Origin: Bacteroides sp. CAG:1060
GTDB lineage: Bacteria > Bacteroidota > Bacteroidia > Bacteroidales > UBA932
NCBI GenBank assembly: GCA_000432655.1
Contig: HF986302.1
Location: 16,975 to 45,755, forward strand
Length of the DNA stretch: 28,781 nt
Reading direction: 5' to 3'
Part shown: piece by piece, positions 7,646-16,370 of the stretch
Numbering within the stretch: the stretch's first letter is position 1
How the letters are laid out: every line of letters starts with the position of its first letter
Made by a program: the position numbers and the translations under genes
Notes under the pieces: model-generated
The model's input: only the letters and a program-made list of their open reading frames with translations
Database searches by the model: none
Told to the model about the DNA's origin: nothing

Positions 7646-10348
7646 TTAGAACAAAGTAGGCTCTTCGTATGTCTCGTCTTCGGTGTCGTCAGGCGTCTGG
7701 TCTGTCAGATTGGCATCATGCATATCTTCGGCATGCATATCTTCGGCGCTCTCTTTCGGAGAGTCGTCTTCGTCATCGTCCCTTACCAGCGGCTCGATGA
7801 AGCGGACGGCCTTGATATCATTTTTGGCAGAACATTTCTTGCCTTTTGCCGTAATGCCTTTCTTGGCTATCCACTCTTCTGCATCCACCGTTTCTGCCGG
7901 CTTGTAGTCGAGATCCCACTCGACTTCGTATTGAGGGTGCTTGTCAGAGGACAATTCTACCAGATAGGATTTCGGGTGATCCGAAATGAAGCTCAGAGGC
8001 GTATTGTCACTGACTACGAATGAGAATCGCTTTACATAGAAGCTCTTTGACGCTCCATCATAATACAGTGCTGTAAACGTCTTGTCCGGGTCAAATTTCT
8101 CCACGAACAAGATATCTCCCTGGTATCTGTTCACGAGGTCGAACGAAGTGGTGTAGAATGTGCCGTTCTTGAATACGGCCAGAACCTTGTCGCCGTCTTC
8201 AAATTTGCCCAGATACAGTCCGTGCTCTTCGTCATTGAGCCTCTGGATGTCGGTGTCATACCAGATATCCTTGCCCTCGATGGTGCTTATTCCCTTGCTC
8301 TTCAGGCTTATGCGCTGTATCGCATTTTTGGTTACAAGGTTGCCTCTTGAGGCCTTTCCCTTGATGGCAAGTGAAGAAAAATCGTAGTCTATGACGCTTT
8401 TCTTCAGTTTGGCTTTTGCGCGAAGCTGAATTTTGACGACCTCCGCTTCCCCGTTGTGATTGGCTGAGAACCATTCGATTCTTGACCCTTCAGTTCCGGA
8501 AGTGATGTCGTACTCCTTGTCTCGGGTGACGGAAGTGATGGCAAATCGCTTGGCGTAGTATATGGATGTCTTGCCCTCCCTGTATATTACGTTGTAGATG
8601 GTTCGGGAATCCCCGCGGTTGAATACGTCCACATAGAGAAGGTCCTTTCCGAAGAAATCCTTGTCGTTGACCTTGGTAATGCGGTATTTGCCGTCCTTGC
8701 TTATGACTATTATCTCCGAAAGATCCGAGCAGTCACAGATGAACTCTCCTCCGTCGTCTTTCTTCAGTCCTATACCCACGAAGCCTTCCGAGAGGTTGGC
8801 CATGAGTTTGGCGTTGTTGTTCACGACTTTGGTAGCTGCGATGGTCTCGAATCCGGTGATTTCGGTCTGACGCGGGAACGCACTGCCGTATTTTTTCTTG
8901 AGTCTCTTGAACCAGTCGATGGTATAGGTATCGATATCGTCGATGTTGGCCTTCACCTCCTTCATCTTGTCTTCGATGCCCAATATCTTCTCGTCCATAG
9001 CCTTGGTGTCGAATTTGGATATCTTCCTCACAGGTTTTTCCACCAGGGAGAGTATGTCGTCCATCACAATCTCCTTGTGGAACAGATCCTGATATTCCTT
9101 CATCTTGGAGAATACCTCCGCTATCTGGCTGTCCCAGTCGGTCTGGTTCAACTCCAGCACCTTGTATATCCTGTTCTCGAAGAATATTCTTTCCAGAGAG
9201 CAGGAGTGCCACTCGTCTTCAAGCTCGGAAAGCTTGATGCCAAGTTCCTGAAGGAGGATGTCCCTTGTGTGGTAGGTACTGTATTCGAGAATGTCTTTTA
9301 CCGACACGAATGCCGGCTTGTTGTCCTTTATGACGCAGGCGTTAGGCGCGATGTTATATTCACAGTCCGTGAATGCGTAGAGCGCGTCTATGGTCTTGTC
9401 CGGAGACACGTCGCTCGGAAGATGAATGAGGATATTGACCTTGTCCGTGGTCATGTCCTCTATTTTCTTGATTTTTATCTTGCCGCTTTTCTTCGCTTTC
9501 AGGATGGACTCTATAAGGTTCTTCGTGTATTTGCCATATGGAGTCTCGGTGATGGCGATGGTGCTTTTGTCGATTTTCTCGATGCGGGCCCTCACTTTCA
9601 CCGAGCCGCCTCTCCGTCCGTCCATATATTTGCTGCAGTCAGCAAATCCTCCGGTCGGGAAGTCCGGGAACAACTCGTAGTCCTTTCCCTTCATGATATT
9701 GATGGAGGCGTCGAGAAGTTCGTTGAAGTTGTGCGGAAGAATCTTGGATGCGAGTCCGACACCGATGCCCTCGGTGCCTTGAGCCAGCAGAAGCGGGAAC
9801 CTCACCGGAAGCTCCGTAGGCTCCATGTTCCTTCCGTCGTAGGAAGTCATCCAATGGGTGACTTTCGGGTCGAACACCACTTCCTTGGCGAACTTGCTCA
9901 GTCTTGCCTCGATATAACGTGGCGCCGCATTCGAATCTCCGGTAAGGATGTTCCCCCAGTTTCCCTGGCAGTCCACCGTGAAACCTTTCTGCCCGAGTTG
10001 GACCAATGTTCCTAAAATGGACTGATCGCCGTGCGGGTGGTACTGCATGGCCTGTCCGACGATGTTGGCCACCTTGGTGAATTTGCCGTCGTCCATTTTG
10101 AACATGGCGTGCAAAACCCTTCGCTGCACCGGTTTGAGTCCATCTACGATATGAGGTACGGCACGGTGGAGGATTACGTAAGACGCATAATCCAGATACC
10201 AGTCCTTGAACATACCGGAAAGCTTGAACTTGTGGCCCTCTCCGGCAAGCATCTTGTCGTATTTGTTGCTTTCCGGACCTTCGTCCACTATGACGTCATT
10301 GTCTTCCTCGATTGTATCTTCGATTGTGTTGATATTTTCCTCTTCCAT
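7646..10348 (-). CDS. parC: DNA topoisomerase IV subunit A (ParC-type)
   Basis: 900 residues. Type IIA topoisomerase cleavage subunit that decatenates daughter chromosomes with a ParE-type ATPase subunit (not in this window). After a short acidic leader, the winged-helix/tower region begins near residue 44 (MFKDWYLDYASYVILHRAVP). GLKPVQRRVLHAMF is at about 70-83, HPHGDQSI at 104-111, and the active-site tyrosine in APRYIEARL is Tyr145. The C-terminal half (from about 540) carries a repetitive beta-rich DNA-wrapping region, and the last 45 residues are very acidic, rich in Asp/Glu. The divergent sequence is the form usual in Bacteroidota. It lies 13 bases after era at the end of the exbB-to-parC cluster. 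Confidence 0.95.
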   Translation of the reverse strand: MEEENINTIEDTIEEDNDVIVDEGPESNKYDKMLAGEGHKFKLSGMFKDWYLDYASYVILHRAVPHIVDGLKPVQRRVLHAMFKMDDGKFTKVANIVGQAMQYHPHGDQSILGTLVQLGQKGFTVDCQGNWGNILTGDSNAAPRYIEARLSKFAKEVVFDPKVTHWMTSYDGRNMEPTELPVRFPLLLAQGTEGIGVGLASKILPHNFNELLDASINIMKGKDYELFPDFPTGGFADCSKYMDGRRGGSVKVRARIEKIDKSTIAITETPYGKYTKNLIESILKAKKSGKIKIKKIEDMTTDKVNILIHLPSDVSPDKTIDALYAFTDCEYNIAPNACVIKDNKPAFVSVKDILEYSTYHTRDILLQELGIKLSELEDEWHSCSLERIFFENRIYKVLELNQTDWDSQIAEVFSKMKEYQDLFHKEIVMDDILSLVEKPVRKISKFDTKAMDEKILGIEDKMKEVKANIDDIDTYTIDWFKRLKKKYGSAFPRQTEITGFETIAATKVVNNNAKLMANLSEGFVGIGLKKDDGGEFICDCSDLSEIIVISKDGKYRITKVNDKDFFGKDLLYVDVFNRGDSRTIYNVIYREGKTSIYYAKRFAITSVTRDKEYDITSGTEGSRIEWFSANHNGEAEVVKIQLRAKAKLKKSVIDYDFSSLAIKGKASRGNLVTKNAIQRISLKSKGISTIEGKDIWYDTDIQRLNDEEHGLYLGKFEDGDKVLAVFKNGTFYTTSFDLVNRYQGDILFVEKFDPDKTFTALYYDGASKSFYVKRFSFVVSDNTPLSFISDHPKSYLVELSSDKHPQYEVEWDLDYKPAETVDAEEWIAKKGITAKGKKCSAKNDIKAVRFIEPLVRDDDEDDSPKESAEDMHAEDMHDANLTDQTPDDTEDETYEEPTLF
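7717..7746. repeat. 15-base tandem duplication in the acidic tail of parC
   Basis: Two identical 15-base units, CATGCATATCTTCGG, sit back to back at 7717-7731 and 7732-7746. On the coding strand they give AEDMH twice in frame in the disordered acidic tail. It looks like recent slippage. Confidence 0.9.
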
Positions 10349-10361
10349 GCCTTTTCTGTTT

Positions 10362-11243
10362 TTACTCTTCGTAACCGAATTTCCTCAATTCTTTCCTGCT
10401 TTCCCTCCAGTCCGGGTCCGTCTTTACATAAATGCTCAGAAAAACCTTCTTCTGGAAGAAATCCTCCATCTCGATTCTGGCCTGGGTCCCCACTTTTTTC
10501 AGGGAGGCACCTTGTTTTCCGATAATTATTCCTTTCTGAGACTCGCGCATCACATAGATTACGGCTCCGATGTCGTATCTTTCAGCACCTTCCTTGAAGG
10601 TCTCTATTACGACCTCGCAGCAATATGGAATCTCTTCCTTGTAGTTGAGGAGAATCTTTTCACGGATGATTTCTGAAGCGAAGAACCTCAGACTCTTGTC
10701 TGTGAAAGCATCTTTGTCAAACCATGGCGGGCAGACCGGAAGCCGTGAAACTACAGCGTCGATGATGCTCTCCATGTTGAACTTTTCACTTGCGGAAGCC
10801 GGTATGACCGTGGCGGCAGGAACATGCTCCTGCCACCATGTCATAAGTTCCTTGACTCTGGTCTGGTCGCTGATGTCGATTTTGTTGATTACGACGATGA
10901 CAGGACACTCCAGATCATTGAGCCGGCTCACATAGTCTTCGTTCTTATCAGAGGTCTCTACCGTATCCGTGACATACAGGATAATGTCGGCGTCGCCGAT
11001 GGCCCCGTTCACGAATTTCATCATGTTCTCCTGGAGCCTGTAGTTCGGCTTCAGGATACCGGGCGTGTCGGAGTAAACGATCTGCCAGTCCTCCCCGTTC
11101 ACTATACCCATGATACGGTGTCTGGTAGTCTGCGCCTTGGCGGTGACTATGGAGAGTTTCTCTCCCACCAGTGCGTTCATGAGGGTGGATTTCCCGACAT
11201 TCGGGTTCCCTATGATATTAACGAATCCTGAACGATGCGCCAT
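10362..11243 (-). CDS. era: GTPase Era
   Basis: 293 residues, normal for Era, an essential GTPase that binds the 3' end of 16S rRNA and assists 30S assembly. GTPase motifs: G1 GNPNVGKST (12-20), G2 TTRHR (39-43), G3 DTPG (59-62), G4 NKID (120-123), G5 SAS near 150. The C-terminal KH domain contains the IIIGKQGASLKKVG loop, which binds the anti-Shine-Dalgarno region. Its ATG shares a base with the rluB-like stop (TAATG overlap), so the two ribosome-maturation genes are translationally coupled; parC follows after 13 bases. Confidence 0.97.
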   Translation of the reverse strand: MAHRSGFVNIIGNPNVGKSTLMNALVGEKLSIVTAKAQTTRHRIMGIVNGEDWQIVYSDTPGILKPNYRLQENMMKFVNGAIGDADIILYVTDTVETSDKNEDYVSRLNDLECPVIVVINKIDISDQTRVKELMTWWQEHVPAATVIPASASEKFNMESIIDAVVSRLPVCPPWFDKDAFTDKSLRFFASEIIREKILLNYKEEIPYCCEVVIETFKEGAERYDIGAVIYVMRESQKGIIIGKQGASLKKVGTQARIEMEDFFQKKVFLSIYVKTDPDWRESRKELRKFGYEE

Positions 11244-12598
11244 TATACGTATGCTCCTATTTTCAAGATATTGATTTCTCCCTCAGTAAGATATCTCCAC
11301 TCTCCTTTTTTCAGGCCCTTCTTGGTGAGGCCGGCGAAGTACACGCGGTCCAGCGCCTTGACATTGTACCCCAGAGAGTCGAAAATTCTACGGACTATAC
11401 GGTTCTTTCCGGAGTGGATCTCAATACCGATTTTCCTTTTGTCGTTGGCGTCGATGAATTCAAGCTCATCAGCCTTGACGTCTCCATCCGTGAGGGAGAC
11501 ACCTTCCAGAATCTTATGATAGTCCTCTTCTGAAAGTTCCCTGTCCAGAGAAACCTGATATATCTTCTTCTTGTCGTATGAAGGATGAGTGAGCCTTTCC
11601 GCAATCTCTCCGTCGTTGGTGAGAAGCAGGACTCCGGTAGTGTTCTTGTCAAGCCGGCCTACAGGATATACCCTGGAGGAGCAGCCCTTGAGAAGATCGA
11701 TTACGGTTTTCTCTGCGTGAGGGTCACTTGCAGTGGTTACATATCCCTTGGGTTTGTTCATGATGAGATATACCTTCTCCTCGCCCTTGAGACGCTCTCC
11801 GTTGAAACGGATGTCGTCATCATGGATGTTCACCTTGGTGCCGAGTTCTGTCACGACCTCTCCGTTGACGGTCACCACACCGGCCTGGATGAGGGTGTCG
11901 GCTTCGCGTCTTGAGCAGACTCCGGAATTGGCGATAAACCTGTTGAGGCGTACCACATCCTTGATTTCCGGTACGAAAACATCCTCGCTTTCGCTTCCGT
12001 TGACTACCGGACGGCGGTTGATCATTCTCTTGATTCCTTCGTAGGAATCCTTGTTGAAACTGCCCTGGCCGGGTCTCTTCGGTCCCTTGCCTGCAACTTT
12101 CTTCCTCGCTCCGTTGCCAAATGTGCTGCCCGGACGGCCGGATTTGAATCCCGGACGTGAATTCTGACGAGGTCCGCGTGACGGTCTTCCTTCGCCTGCC
12201 TGACGACGGTCTTCTCCGTAAGGACGACCCTCTCCGTAAGAGCGGTTCTCTCCGAACGAGCGTCCTTCTCCGCGTGCGCGACCTTCTCCGAATGAGCGAC
12301 CTTCTCCGTAAGATCTGCGCTCGTCACGCTGCTGATAACGGGAGTTGTCCCCTGCCTGGCGACGTCCCTCTCCGTAAGAGCGGTTCTCTCCATAAGGTCG
12401 CCTCTGCTCACCGTAGCTGCGATTCTCACCGTAACTGCGGCGCTCTCCATAAGATTTTTTCTCGCCCCACTGACGATGTTCGCTGTTCTGACGTGGGGAC
12501 TCTTCTGATGATCGGTAGTTAACCTTCTCGGCTCCGACCGCTGAATACGCCGCTTTTCTCGGCCTAAGTTTGCGACCTTCTTTTGTAAACTGGTCCAT
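11243..12598 (-). CDS. rluB: RluB/RsuA-family pseudouridine synthase with repeat-rich basic arm
   Basis: 451 residues, against about 240-300 for the enzyme without its arm. Residues 1-200 are a disordered, strongly basic arm built from about eleven SYGENR-like hexapeptides (49-131) followed by an Arg/Gly/Pro/Lys-rich stretch. An S4 RNA-binding domain follows (about 216-262, VRLNRFIANSGVCSRREAD), then the pseudouridine synthase domain with the catalytic GRLDKNTTG (314-322, Asp317) and RRIFDSLGYNV (403-413). The family isomerises a uridine in the peptidyl-transferase region of 23S rRNA; the exact target here is inferred. It starts 2 bases after the tonB-like stop and overlaps era by one base. 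Confidence 0.93.
   Translation of the reverse strand: MDQFTKEGRKLRPRKAAYSAVGAEKVNYRSSEESPRQNSEHRQWGEKKSYGERRSYGENRSYGEQRRPYGENRSYGEGRRQAGDNSRYQQRDERRSYGEGRSFGEGRARGEGRSFGENRSYGEGRPYGEDRRQAGEGRPSRGPRQNSRPGFKSGRPGSTFGNGARKKVAGKGPKRPGQGSFNKDSYEGIKRMINRRPVVNGSESEDVFVPEIKDVVRLNRFIANSGVCSRREADTLIQAGVVTVNGEVVTELGTKVNIHDDDIRFNGERLKGEEKVYLIMNKPKGYVTTASDPHAEKTVIDLLKGCSSRVYPVGRLDKNTTGVLLLTNDGEIAERLTHPSYDKKKIYQVSLDRELSEEDYHKILEGVSLTDGDVKADELEFIDANDKRKIGIEIHSGKNRIVRRIFDSLGYNVKALDRVYFAGLTKKGLKKGEWRYLTEGEINILKIGAYV
12206..12454. repeat. 18-base repeat array encoding [S/P][Y/F]GE-x-R hexapeptides
   Basis: Roughly eleven degenerate 18-base units inside the rluB-like gene encode SYGERR, SYGENR, PYGENR, SFGEGR and similar. 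There is a higher-order pattern: two blocks each end in RRQAG (near residues 79-83 and 131-135). A stretch of 25 or so bases around the CCGTAAGAGCGGTTCTCTCC word occurs nearly unchanged at about 12235 and 12374, indicating expansion by duplication. Confidence 0.9.
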
Positions 12599-12600
12599 TT

Positions 12601-13380
12601 CTACTTGAGATTAAAATAATAAGTAATTGTGCCCTCCTGCATGGCAGGTGCTTCCGTGCTCATATTGAAATGAGTCTCGAGAGCGGCATTCCGCGCCGCT
12701 GCAAGAAGAGCTTTGTTCATAACTGTTGTGCCGTCACCTCCCGGTACGGCTTTGACTACATTGCCATAATTGTCCACCCATATATCAACCACCACAACCC
12801 CGCTTTCCTGCTCTTTATATACAGGTAGTTTTATGCCGCCTTTCACACTGCGTCCCTTGATATGGGCGTTTGGCTTCCCCGAGGTTCTGCCTTTGTCCGT
12901 GTTGCCGTCCGGCTGTCCGTTTTTGAACTTGTCGGAAGCTTCCGCAGCGCTGTGGGCTGCCGTGAGGGTAGTGTCTTTCTTGGCCATGCCAGGGAAAGAT
13001 GCACGCGGGTCCAGAGCCGGCTTGCTCTCGGTCTCAGGCACAAGTACCGGCACGTCTCCGAAATCATCCGGGGTTGTCTCCGGAGTCAGGTTCGGGGAAT
13101 TGCTCTCCTGCGGGGATTCGCTGCGCTGCGCCAGCTTTACCGGATTCTGCAGGTCAATCTCATCTGACATTGGTTCCGCTCCCTTGTACTGCTGCGGCTC
13201 AACAATGTCTTCGGAGAAATCTATAAGGATGGATTTCTCTTCGGGTGGCGGATATATGTACTTCAGCCCGGTGAAAGATACGAAGACAAAAGCGAGCGCG
13301 TGCAGCGTCACTGTCAGTACGACGCCGCTGAGCGTGGAATACCGCTCGCTCTTCTTGTTGTCTTTCCGGCTGTTTCTCAT
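12601..13380 (-). CDS. tonB: TonB-like energy transducer
   Basis: 259 residues. One N-terminal membrane anchor (about 17-37) leaves a short basic cytoplasmic tail. A Pro/Glu/Ser/Thr-rich periplasmic spacer follows (about 44-180), then a TonB-type C-terminal domain (about 183-259) with VVVVDIWVDNYGNVVKAVPG and closing strand GTITYYFNLK. TonB proteins span the periplasm and pass proton-motive energy from ExbB/ExbD to outer-membrane receptors; TolA-like proteins have similar layout. The ExbD gene ends 6 bases upstream and rluB begins 2 bases downstream, so it sits inside an operon. The last domain is somewhat divergent, so the outer-membrane partner is uncertain. Confidence 0.88.
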   Translation of the reverse strand: MRNSRKDNKKSERYSTLSGVVLTVTLHALAFVFVSFTGLKYIYPPPEEKSILIDFSEDIVEPQQYKGAEPMSDEIDLQNPVKLAQRSESPQESNSPNLTPETTPDDFGDVPVLVPETESKPALDPRASFPGMAKKDTTLTAAHSAAEASDKFKNGQPDGNTDKGRTSGKPNAHIKGRSVKGGIKLPVYKEQESGVVVVDIWVDNYGNVVKAVPGGDGTTVMNKALLAAARNAALETHFNMSTEAPAMQEGTITYYFNLK

Positions 13381-13386
13381 TTTCTT

Positions 13387-13797
13387 TTATTCCGGCTGCG
13401 TGGCCAGTATCACTTTGTAATGATTCCTCTTTGCGATATTCATCACCTGCACGACCTCTCCGATAGGGACGCTTTCATCCGCATATATGGAGAATGTCGG
13501 GTCTTCTTCGCCCTGAAGGAGCTCCACCAGCTCATCCTCGGTGTCCTGAAGGCTTACCGGACGCTCGTCACCATTGATATGGAAGGTGTATCTGTCGTTC
13601 CCCCAGTCTTTTATGGATACGCTGACGGTAGCCTTGGCCCCCACTTGCCCGGTACTCTTCGGAAGAAGGAGTTTGAGCGCGTTGGGATTGACCAGCGTGG
13701 ATGTCACGAGGAAAAATATCAAGAGCAGGAACACAATGTCCGTCATGGAGGACATTGAGAAACTTGCGTCTGCTTTCGTGATCCTTTTAAGTGCCAT
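13387..13797 (-). CDS. exbD: ExbD/TolR-family biopolymer transport protein
   Basis: 136 residues, typical. A single membrane helix (about 17-36, MTDIVFLLLIFFLVTSTLV) contains the conserved aspartate (Asp20) through which the family couples proton flow. A periplasmic domain follows (about 45-136) with the VPIGEVVQVMNIAKRN segment. It forms the stator-type complex with ExbB and energises the TonB-like protein. Its ATG overlaps the exbB stop by one base (TAATG), giving tight coupling. Confidence 0.95.
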   Translation of the reverse strand: MALKRITKADASFSMSSMTDIVFLLLIFFLVTSTLVNPNALKLLLPKSTGQVGAKATVSVSIKDWGNDRYTFHINGDERPVSLQDTEDELVELLQGEEDPTFSIYADESVPIGEVVQVMNIAKRNHYKVILATQPE

Positions 13798-14468
13798 TAT
13801 TCTTCAGTTTTTGATATGCTTTGCGCTGGTTCTCCGAGTGCATCCATAAGTTCGATGGTGGCGCTTTCCATGCTGTACACGAGCGAAGAAATCCTTGCGG
13901 ACAGGAAATTGTATCCGAAGTATGCCAGGATACCGACGATAAGGCCTCCTACGGTAGTAATCATGGCAGTATAGATACCGCTTGACAGCAGGGTGATGTC
14001 AATGTTGTTGCCTGCGTTGGACATGTTGAAAAACGCCTGCACCATACCGAGTACGGTTCCGAGGAATCCGATCATAGGAGCGCCTCCGGAGATGGTGGCC
14101 AGATAAGGAAGTCCCTTTTCGAGTCTGGCTACTTCCACATTACCCACATTTTCCACGGCTGTCTGTATGTCGCTAAGCGGTTTGCCTGCTCTTGTAAGTC
14201 CGGCTTCCACCATACGGGCTACCGGGGTGTCATATTTGGTGCAGAGAGTTACGGCAGACTTGAGTTTGCCCTCGTGGATATAGTCCCGTATATCCATCAT
14301 GAAATCTTTGTCAATCTTTCCGGCGCGGCGTATTGCCCACCATTTTTTGCCGAAAATGTATATGGCGATGATGGAAAGAATGAGGAGAACAATCATAAGC
14401 GGCCCACCTTTGGCAGCCATCTCGAAAAAAGAGTACGACATTTCTGTCTGAAGTAACGTGAAAAGCAT
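13797..14468 (-). CDS. exbB: MotA/TolQ/ExbB proton channel protein
   Basis: 223 residues from the ATG at 14468. Three membrane helices at about 22-39, 123-147 and 163-187; the family hallmark GGAPMIGFLGTVLGMVQAF lies at 128-146, with the long cytoplasmic domain between helices 1 and 2. It forms the proton-conducting pentamer around ExbD. An open frame extends to a TTG at 14531, but that region overlaps a TACATTTG promoter-like box; MLFTLLQTEMSYSFFE also matches the usual N-terminus. A further ATG at 14441 is possible. Confidence 0.93.
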   Translation of the reverse strand: MLFTLLQTEMSYSFFEMAAKGGPLMIVLLILSIIAIYIFGKKWWAIRRAGKIDKDFMMDIRDYIHEGKLKSAVTLCTKYDTPVARMVEAGLTRAGKPLSDIQTAVENVGNVEVARLEKGLPYLATISGGAPMIGFLGTVLGMVQAFFNMSNAGNNIDITLLSSGIYTAMITTVGGLIVGILAYFGYNFLSARISSLVYSMESATIELMDALGEPAQSISKTEE

Positions 14469-14528
14469 ATTTGTAAAGCCTGTTTTTACGAATCCGATAA
14501 TACACAGAGGGAAATAGACCCAATCGCG

Positions 14529-14536
14529 CAAATGTA
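14529..14536 (-). promoter_or_regulatory. Candidate exbB operon promoter (-7 box)
   Basis: TACATTTG on the minus strand is an exact TAnnTTTG match in the 72-base gap between truA and exbB, leaving a leader of about 55 bases before the chosen exbB ATG. I found no convincing -33 TTTG about 20 bases upstream, so read-through from truA is an alternative. Confidence 0.4.
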
Positions 14537-14540
14537 CGAA

Positions 14541-15350
14541 TTATTTTTGATATTTGACGCTTGTCAGGAACAAAGCATGCCCCGGAACGCTTTCTCCTGC
14601 GCTGCTGCGCATTACGCGTTTTTCGCCGCTGTAATCGGCGTCGAGCACAAGGCTCTTGAACGATTCGACGCTCCTTTTGCCCCGTCCGACCTCAAGAAGG
14701 GTGCCGACAACGGCCCTTACCATGTTTCTGAGGAATCTGTCCGCGCAGATGGTGAACTTCCAGTAGTCTTCCATAGCCTTCCCGTCGGGATACGTCCTTC
14801 GGCTTGCGCAGAGTGTGGGTTCGTAACTCTCCCAAAGTGCTTTTCTGATGGTGCAGACGGATGTCTTGCTGTCCGCTCCGACCTTTTCAAAACAGCGGAA
14901 GTCGTGCCGGCCGCAGAGCGCTTCCGCGGCAAGGTTCATTTTTCCGAAATCCAGGTCGGGATAGGTGTACATGTAGGAGAAGGATTCGACGAAAGGGTCT
15001 TTGACCCTATGCAGAAAATATGTATATTCGCGTTCGTTTGCGTCAAATCGGGCATGGAAATTTTCGTCTGCCTCAGATATGGCATGAACTACTACCGACC
15101 GGGGAAGAATGGCATTTAATTTGTAAACGATATTCCCGGTGTCAATGGCGGAGTTACAGTCAAAATGGGCTGTGTACCCGATAGCGTTCACCCCCGTGTC
15201 TGTCCTTCCTGCACCTGTGACGGATACTTTTTCGCGCAGCAGGGTGGAGAGTGCGGATTCGAGGACGCCCTGTACGCTTTGGGCGTCAGGTTGAATTTGC
15301 CAGCCGTGAAAGGCGGCTCCGCAGTATGACAGTATTATGGAATAACGCAT
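14541..15350 (-). CDS. truA: tRNA pseudouridine synthase A
   Basis: 269 residues, normal for TruA, which makes pseudouridine at positions 38-40 of the tRNA anticodon arm. The N-terminus MRYSIILSYCGAAFHGWQIQ is characteristic. The catalytic aspartate lies in AGRTDTGVNA (residues 47-56, Asp51), and RFLRNMVRAVVGTLLEVGRG in the C-terminal half is the second conserved block. The frame is open further upstream to 15791, but that part is antisense to moxR and unlike any TruA, so the ATG at 15350 is chosen. It is divergent from moxR across only 27 bases. Confidence 0.97.
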   Translation of the reverse strand: MRYSIILSYCGAAFHGWQIQPDAQSVQGVLESALSTLLREKVSVTGAGRTDTGVNAIGYTAHFDCNSAIDTGNIVYKLNAILPRSVVVHAISEADENFHARFDANEREYTYFLHRVKDPFVESFSYMYTYPDLDFGKMNLAAEALCGRHDFRCFEKVGADSKTSVCTIRKALWESYEPTLCASRRTYPDGKAMEDYWKFTICADRFLRNMVRAVVGTLLEVGRGKRSVESFKSLVLDADYSGEKRVMRSSAGESVPGHALFLTSVKYQK

Positions 15351-15359
15351 AACCGACTG

Positions 15360-15391
15360 CAAAATTATTAAAAATATATGGAAAGTGTAAA
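15360..15391 (-). promoter_or_regulatory. Candidate truA promoter inside the moxR start region
   Basis: Minus-strand TTTA (15391-15388) and TAATTTTG (15367-15360), 20 bases apart, match the Bacteroidota pattern except for one -33 base. The -7 box ends 9 bases before the truA ATG and the -33 element lies within the first codons of moxR. No clear plus-strand counterpart for moxR was seen in the 27-base gap; it may lie within truA. Confidence 0.45.
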
Positions 15392-16370
15392 CATCAAGGA
15401 ACTCAATGACCGCATCCAGAAAGAAAGTGCGTTCGTGGATATCCTTTCCATGGAGATGGGAAAGGTCATTGTGGGGCAGAAGCATCTTGTGGAGAATCTG
15501 ATGATAGCGATGCTCGCGGGAGGACATATATTGCTTGAAGGAGTGCCTGGTCTCGCCAAGACACTGGCTATAAGCACATTGGCAAGTGCTGTCAACGCTA
15601 AGTTCAGCCGTATTCAGTTCACCCCGGACTTGCTTCCTGCCGATGTCACCGGTACTCTGATATATTCTCAGAAAAAGGAAGAGTTTGAGGTGCACAAAGG
15701 ACCTGTATTCGCCAATTTTGTCCTTGCCGACGAAATCAACCGTGCTCCGGCCAAAGTCCAGTCCGCGTTGCTTGAGGCGATGCAGGAGCATCAGGTAACT
15801 CTTGGCGACAACACATACTCTCTTCCGGAGCCGTTTCTCGTGATGGCCACGCAGAACCCTATCGAGCAGGAGGGAACCTATCCTCTTCCGGAGGCGCAGG
15901 TGGACCGTTTCATGCTGAAAGTGGTGGTGGGTTACCCTAAAAAGGATGAAGAGAAACAGATTATCCGCATGAACAACAGCGGCGTCTTTCCGAAAGCTTC
16001 GGCCGTGGTGACTCCGCAGGAGATAATGAAGGCCCGCGAGGTAGTGAGGGAGGTCTATATGGACGAAAAGATAGAAAGATATATCGTGGATATCGTCTAT
16101 GCCACTCGCACTCCCGAAGATTACGGCTTGTCTTCCATCAAGGACTTCATTTCATTCGGTGCATCTCCTCGTGCCAGCATCAGCCTTTCGATGGCGGCCA
16201 AGGCATACGCTTTCATAAAGCGTCGCGGGTATGTCATCCCGGAAGACGTGCGTGCGGTGTGTCCTGAAGTTCTTCGTCACAGAATCGGTCTCAGCTATGA
16301 GGCGGAAGCGGAGAATGTGACCTCGGAGCAGATTATTGAGCAGATTATCAATGCCGTCATTGTCCCATAG
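15378..16370 (+). CDS. moxR: MoxR-family AAA+ ATPase
   Basis: 330 residues, typical. Cytoplasmic ATPase with the Walker A loop GVPGLAKT (55-62), Walker B region FVLADEINRAP (114-124, Asp118-Glu119), sensor 1 at MATQNP (about 155-160) and a C-terminal lid domain. MoxR proteins remodel client proteins together with von Willebrand A domain partners. The downstream operon encodes exactly such partners: a DUF58 protein and the MIDAS proteins BatA and BatB. It is the first gene of the Bat operon; the DUF58 ATG lies 20 bases inside its end. Confidence 0.95.
   Translation: MESVNIKELNDRIQKESAFVDILSMEMGKVIVGQKHLVENLMIAMLAGGHILLEGVPGLAKTLAISTLASAVNAKFSRIQFTPDLLPADVTGTLIYSQKKEEFEVHKGPVFANFVLADEINRAPAKVQSALLEAMQEHQVTLGDNTYSLPEPFLVMATQNPIEQEGTYPLPEAQVDRFMLKVVVGYPKKDEEKQIIRMNNSGVFPKASAVVTPQEIMKAREVVREVYMDEKIERYIVDIVYATRTPEDYGLSSIKDFISFGASPRASISLSMAAKAYAFIKRRGYVIPEDVRAVCPEVLRHRIGLSYEAEAENVTSEQIIEQIINAVIVP

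Noticed and set aside
9077..10015. Long open frame of 312 codons on the plus strand
   Set aside because: It lies wholly antisense to the well-supported parC catalytic region and its product has no recognisable family features.
12206..12454. Possible CRISPR-like direct repeats
   Set aside because: Units are contiguous, in frame and protein-coding with no unique spacers.
12022..12522. Open frames on both strands in the rluB repeat region
   Set aside because: They are frame shadows of the 18-base repeat array; the in-frame product joins a valid S4 and synthase domain.
15351..15791. N-terminal extension of truA
   Set aside because: It is antisense to moxR; TruA begins at MRYSIILSY.
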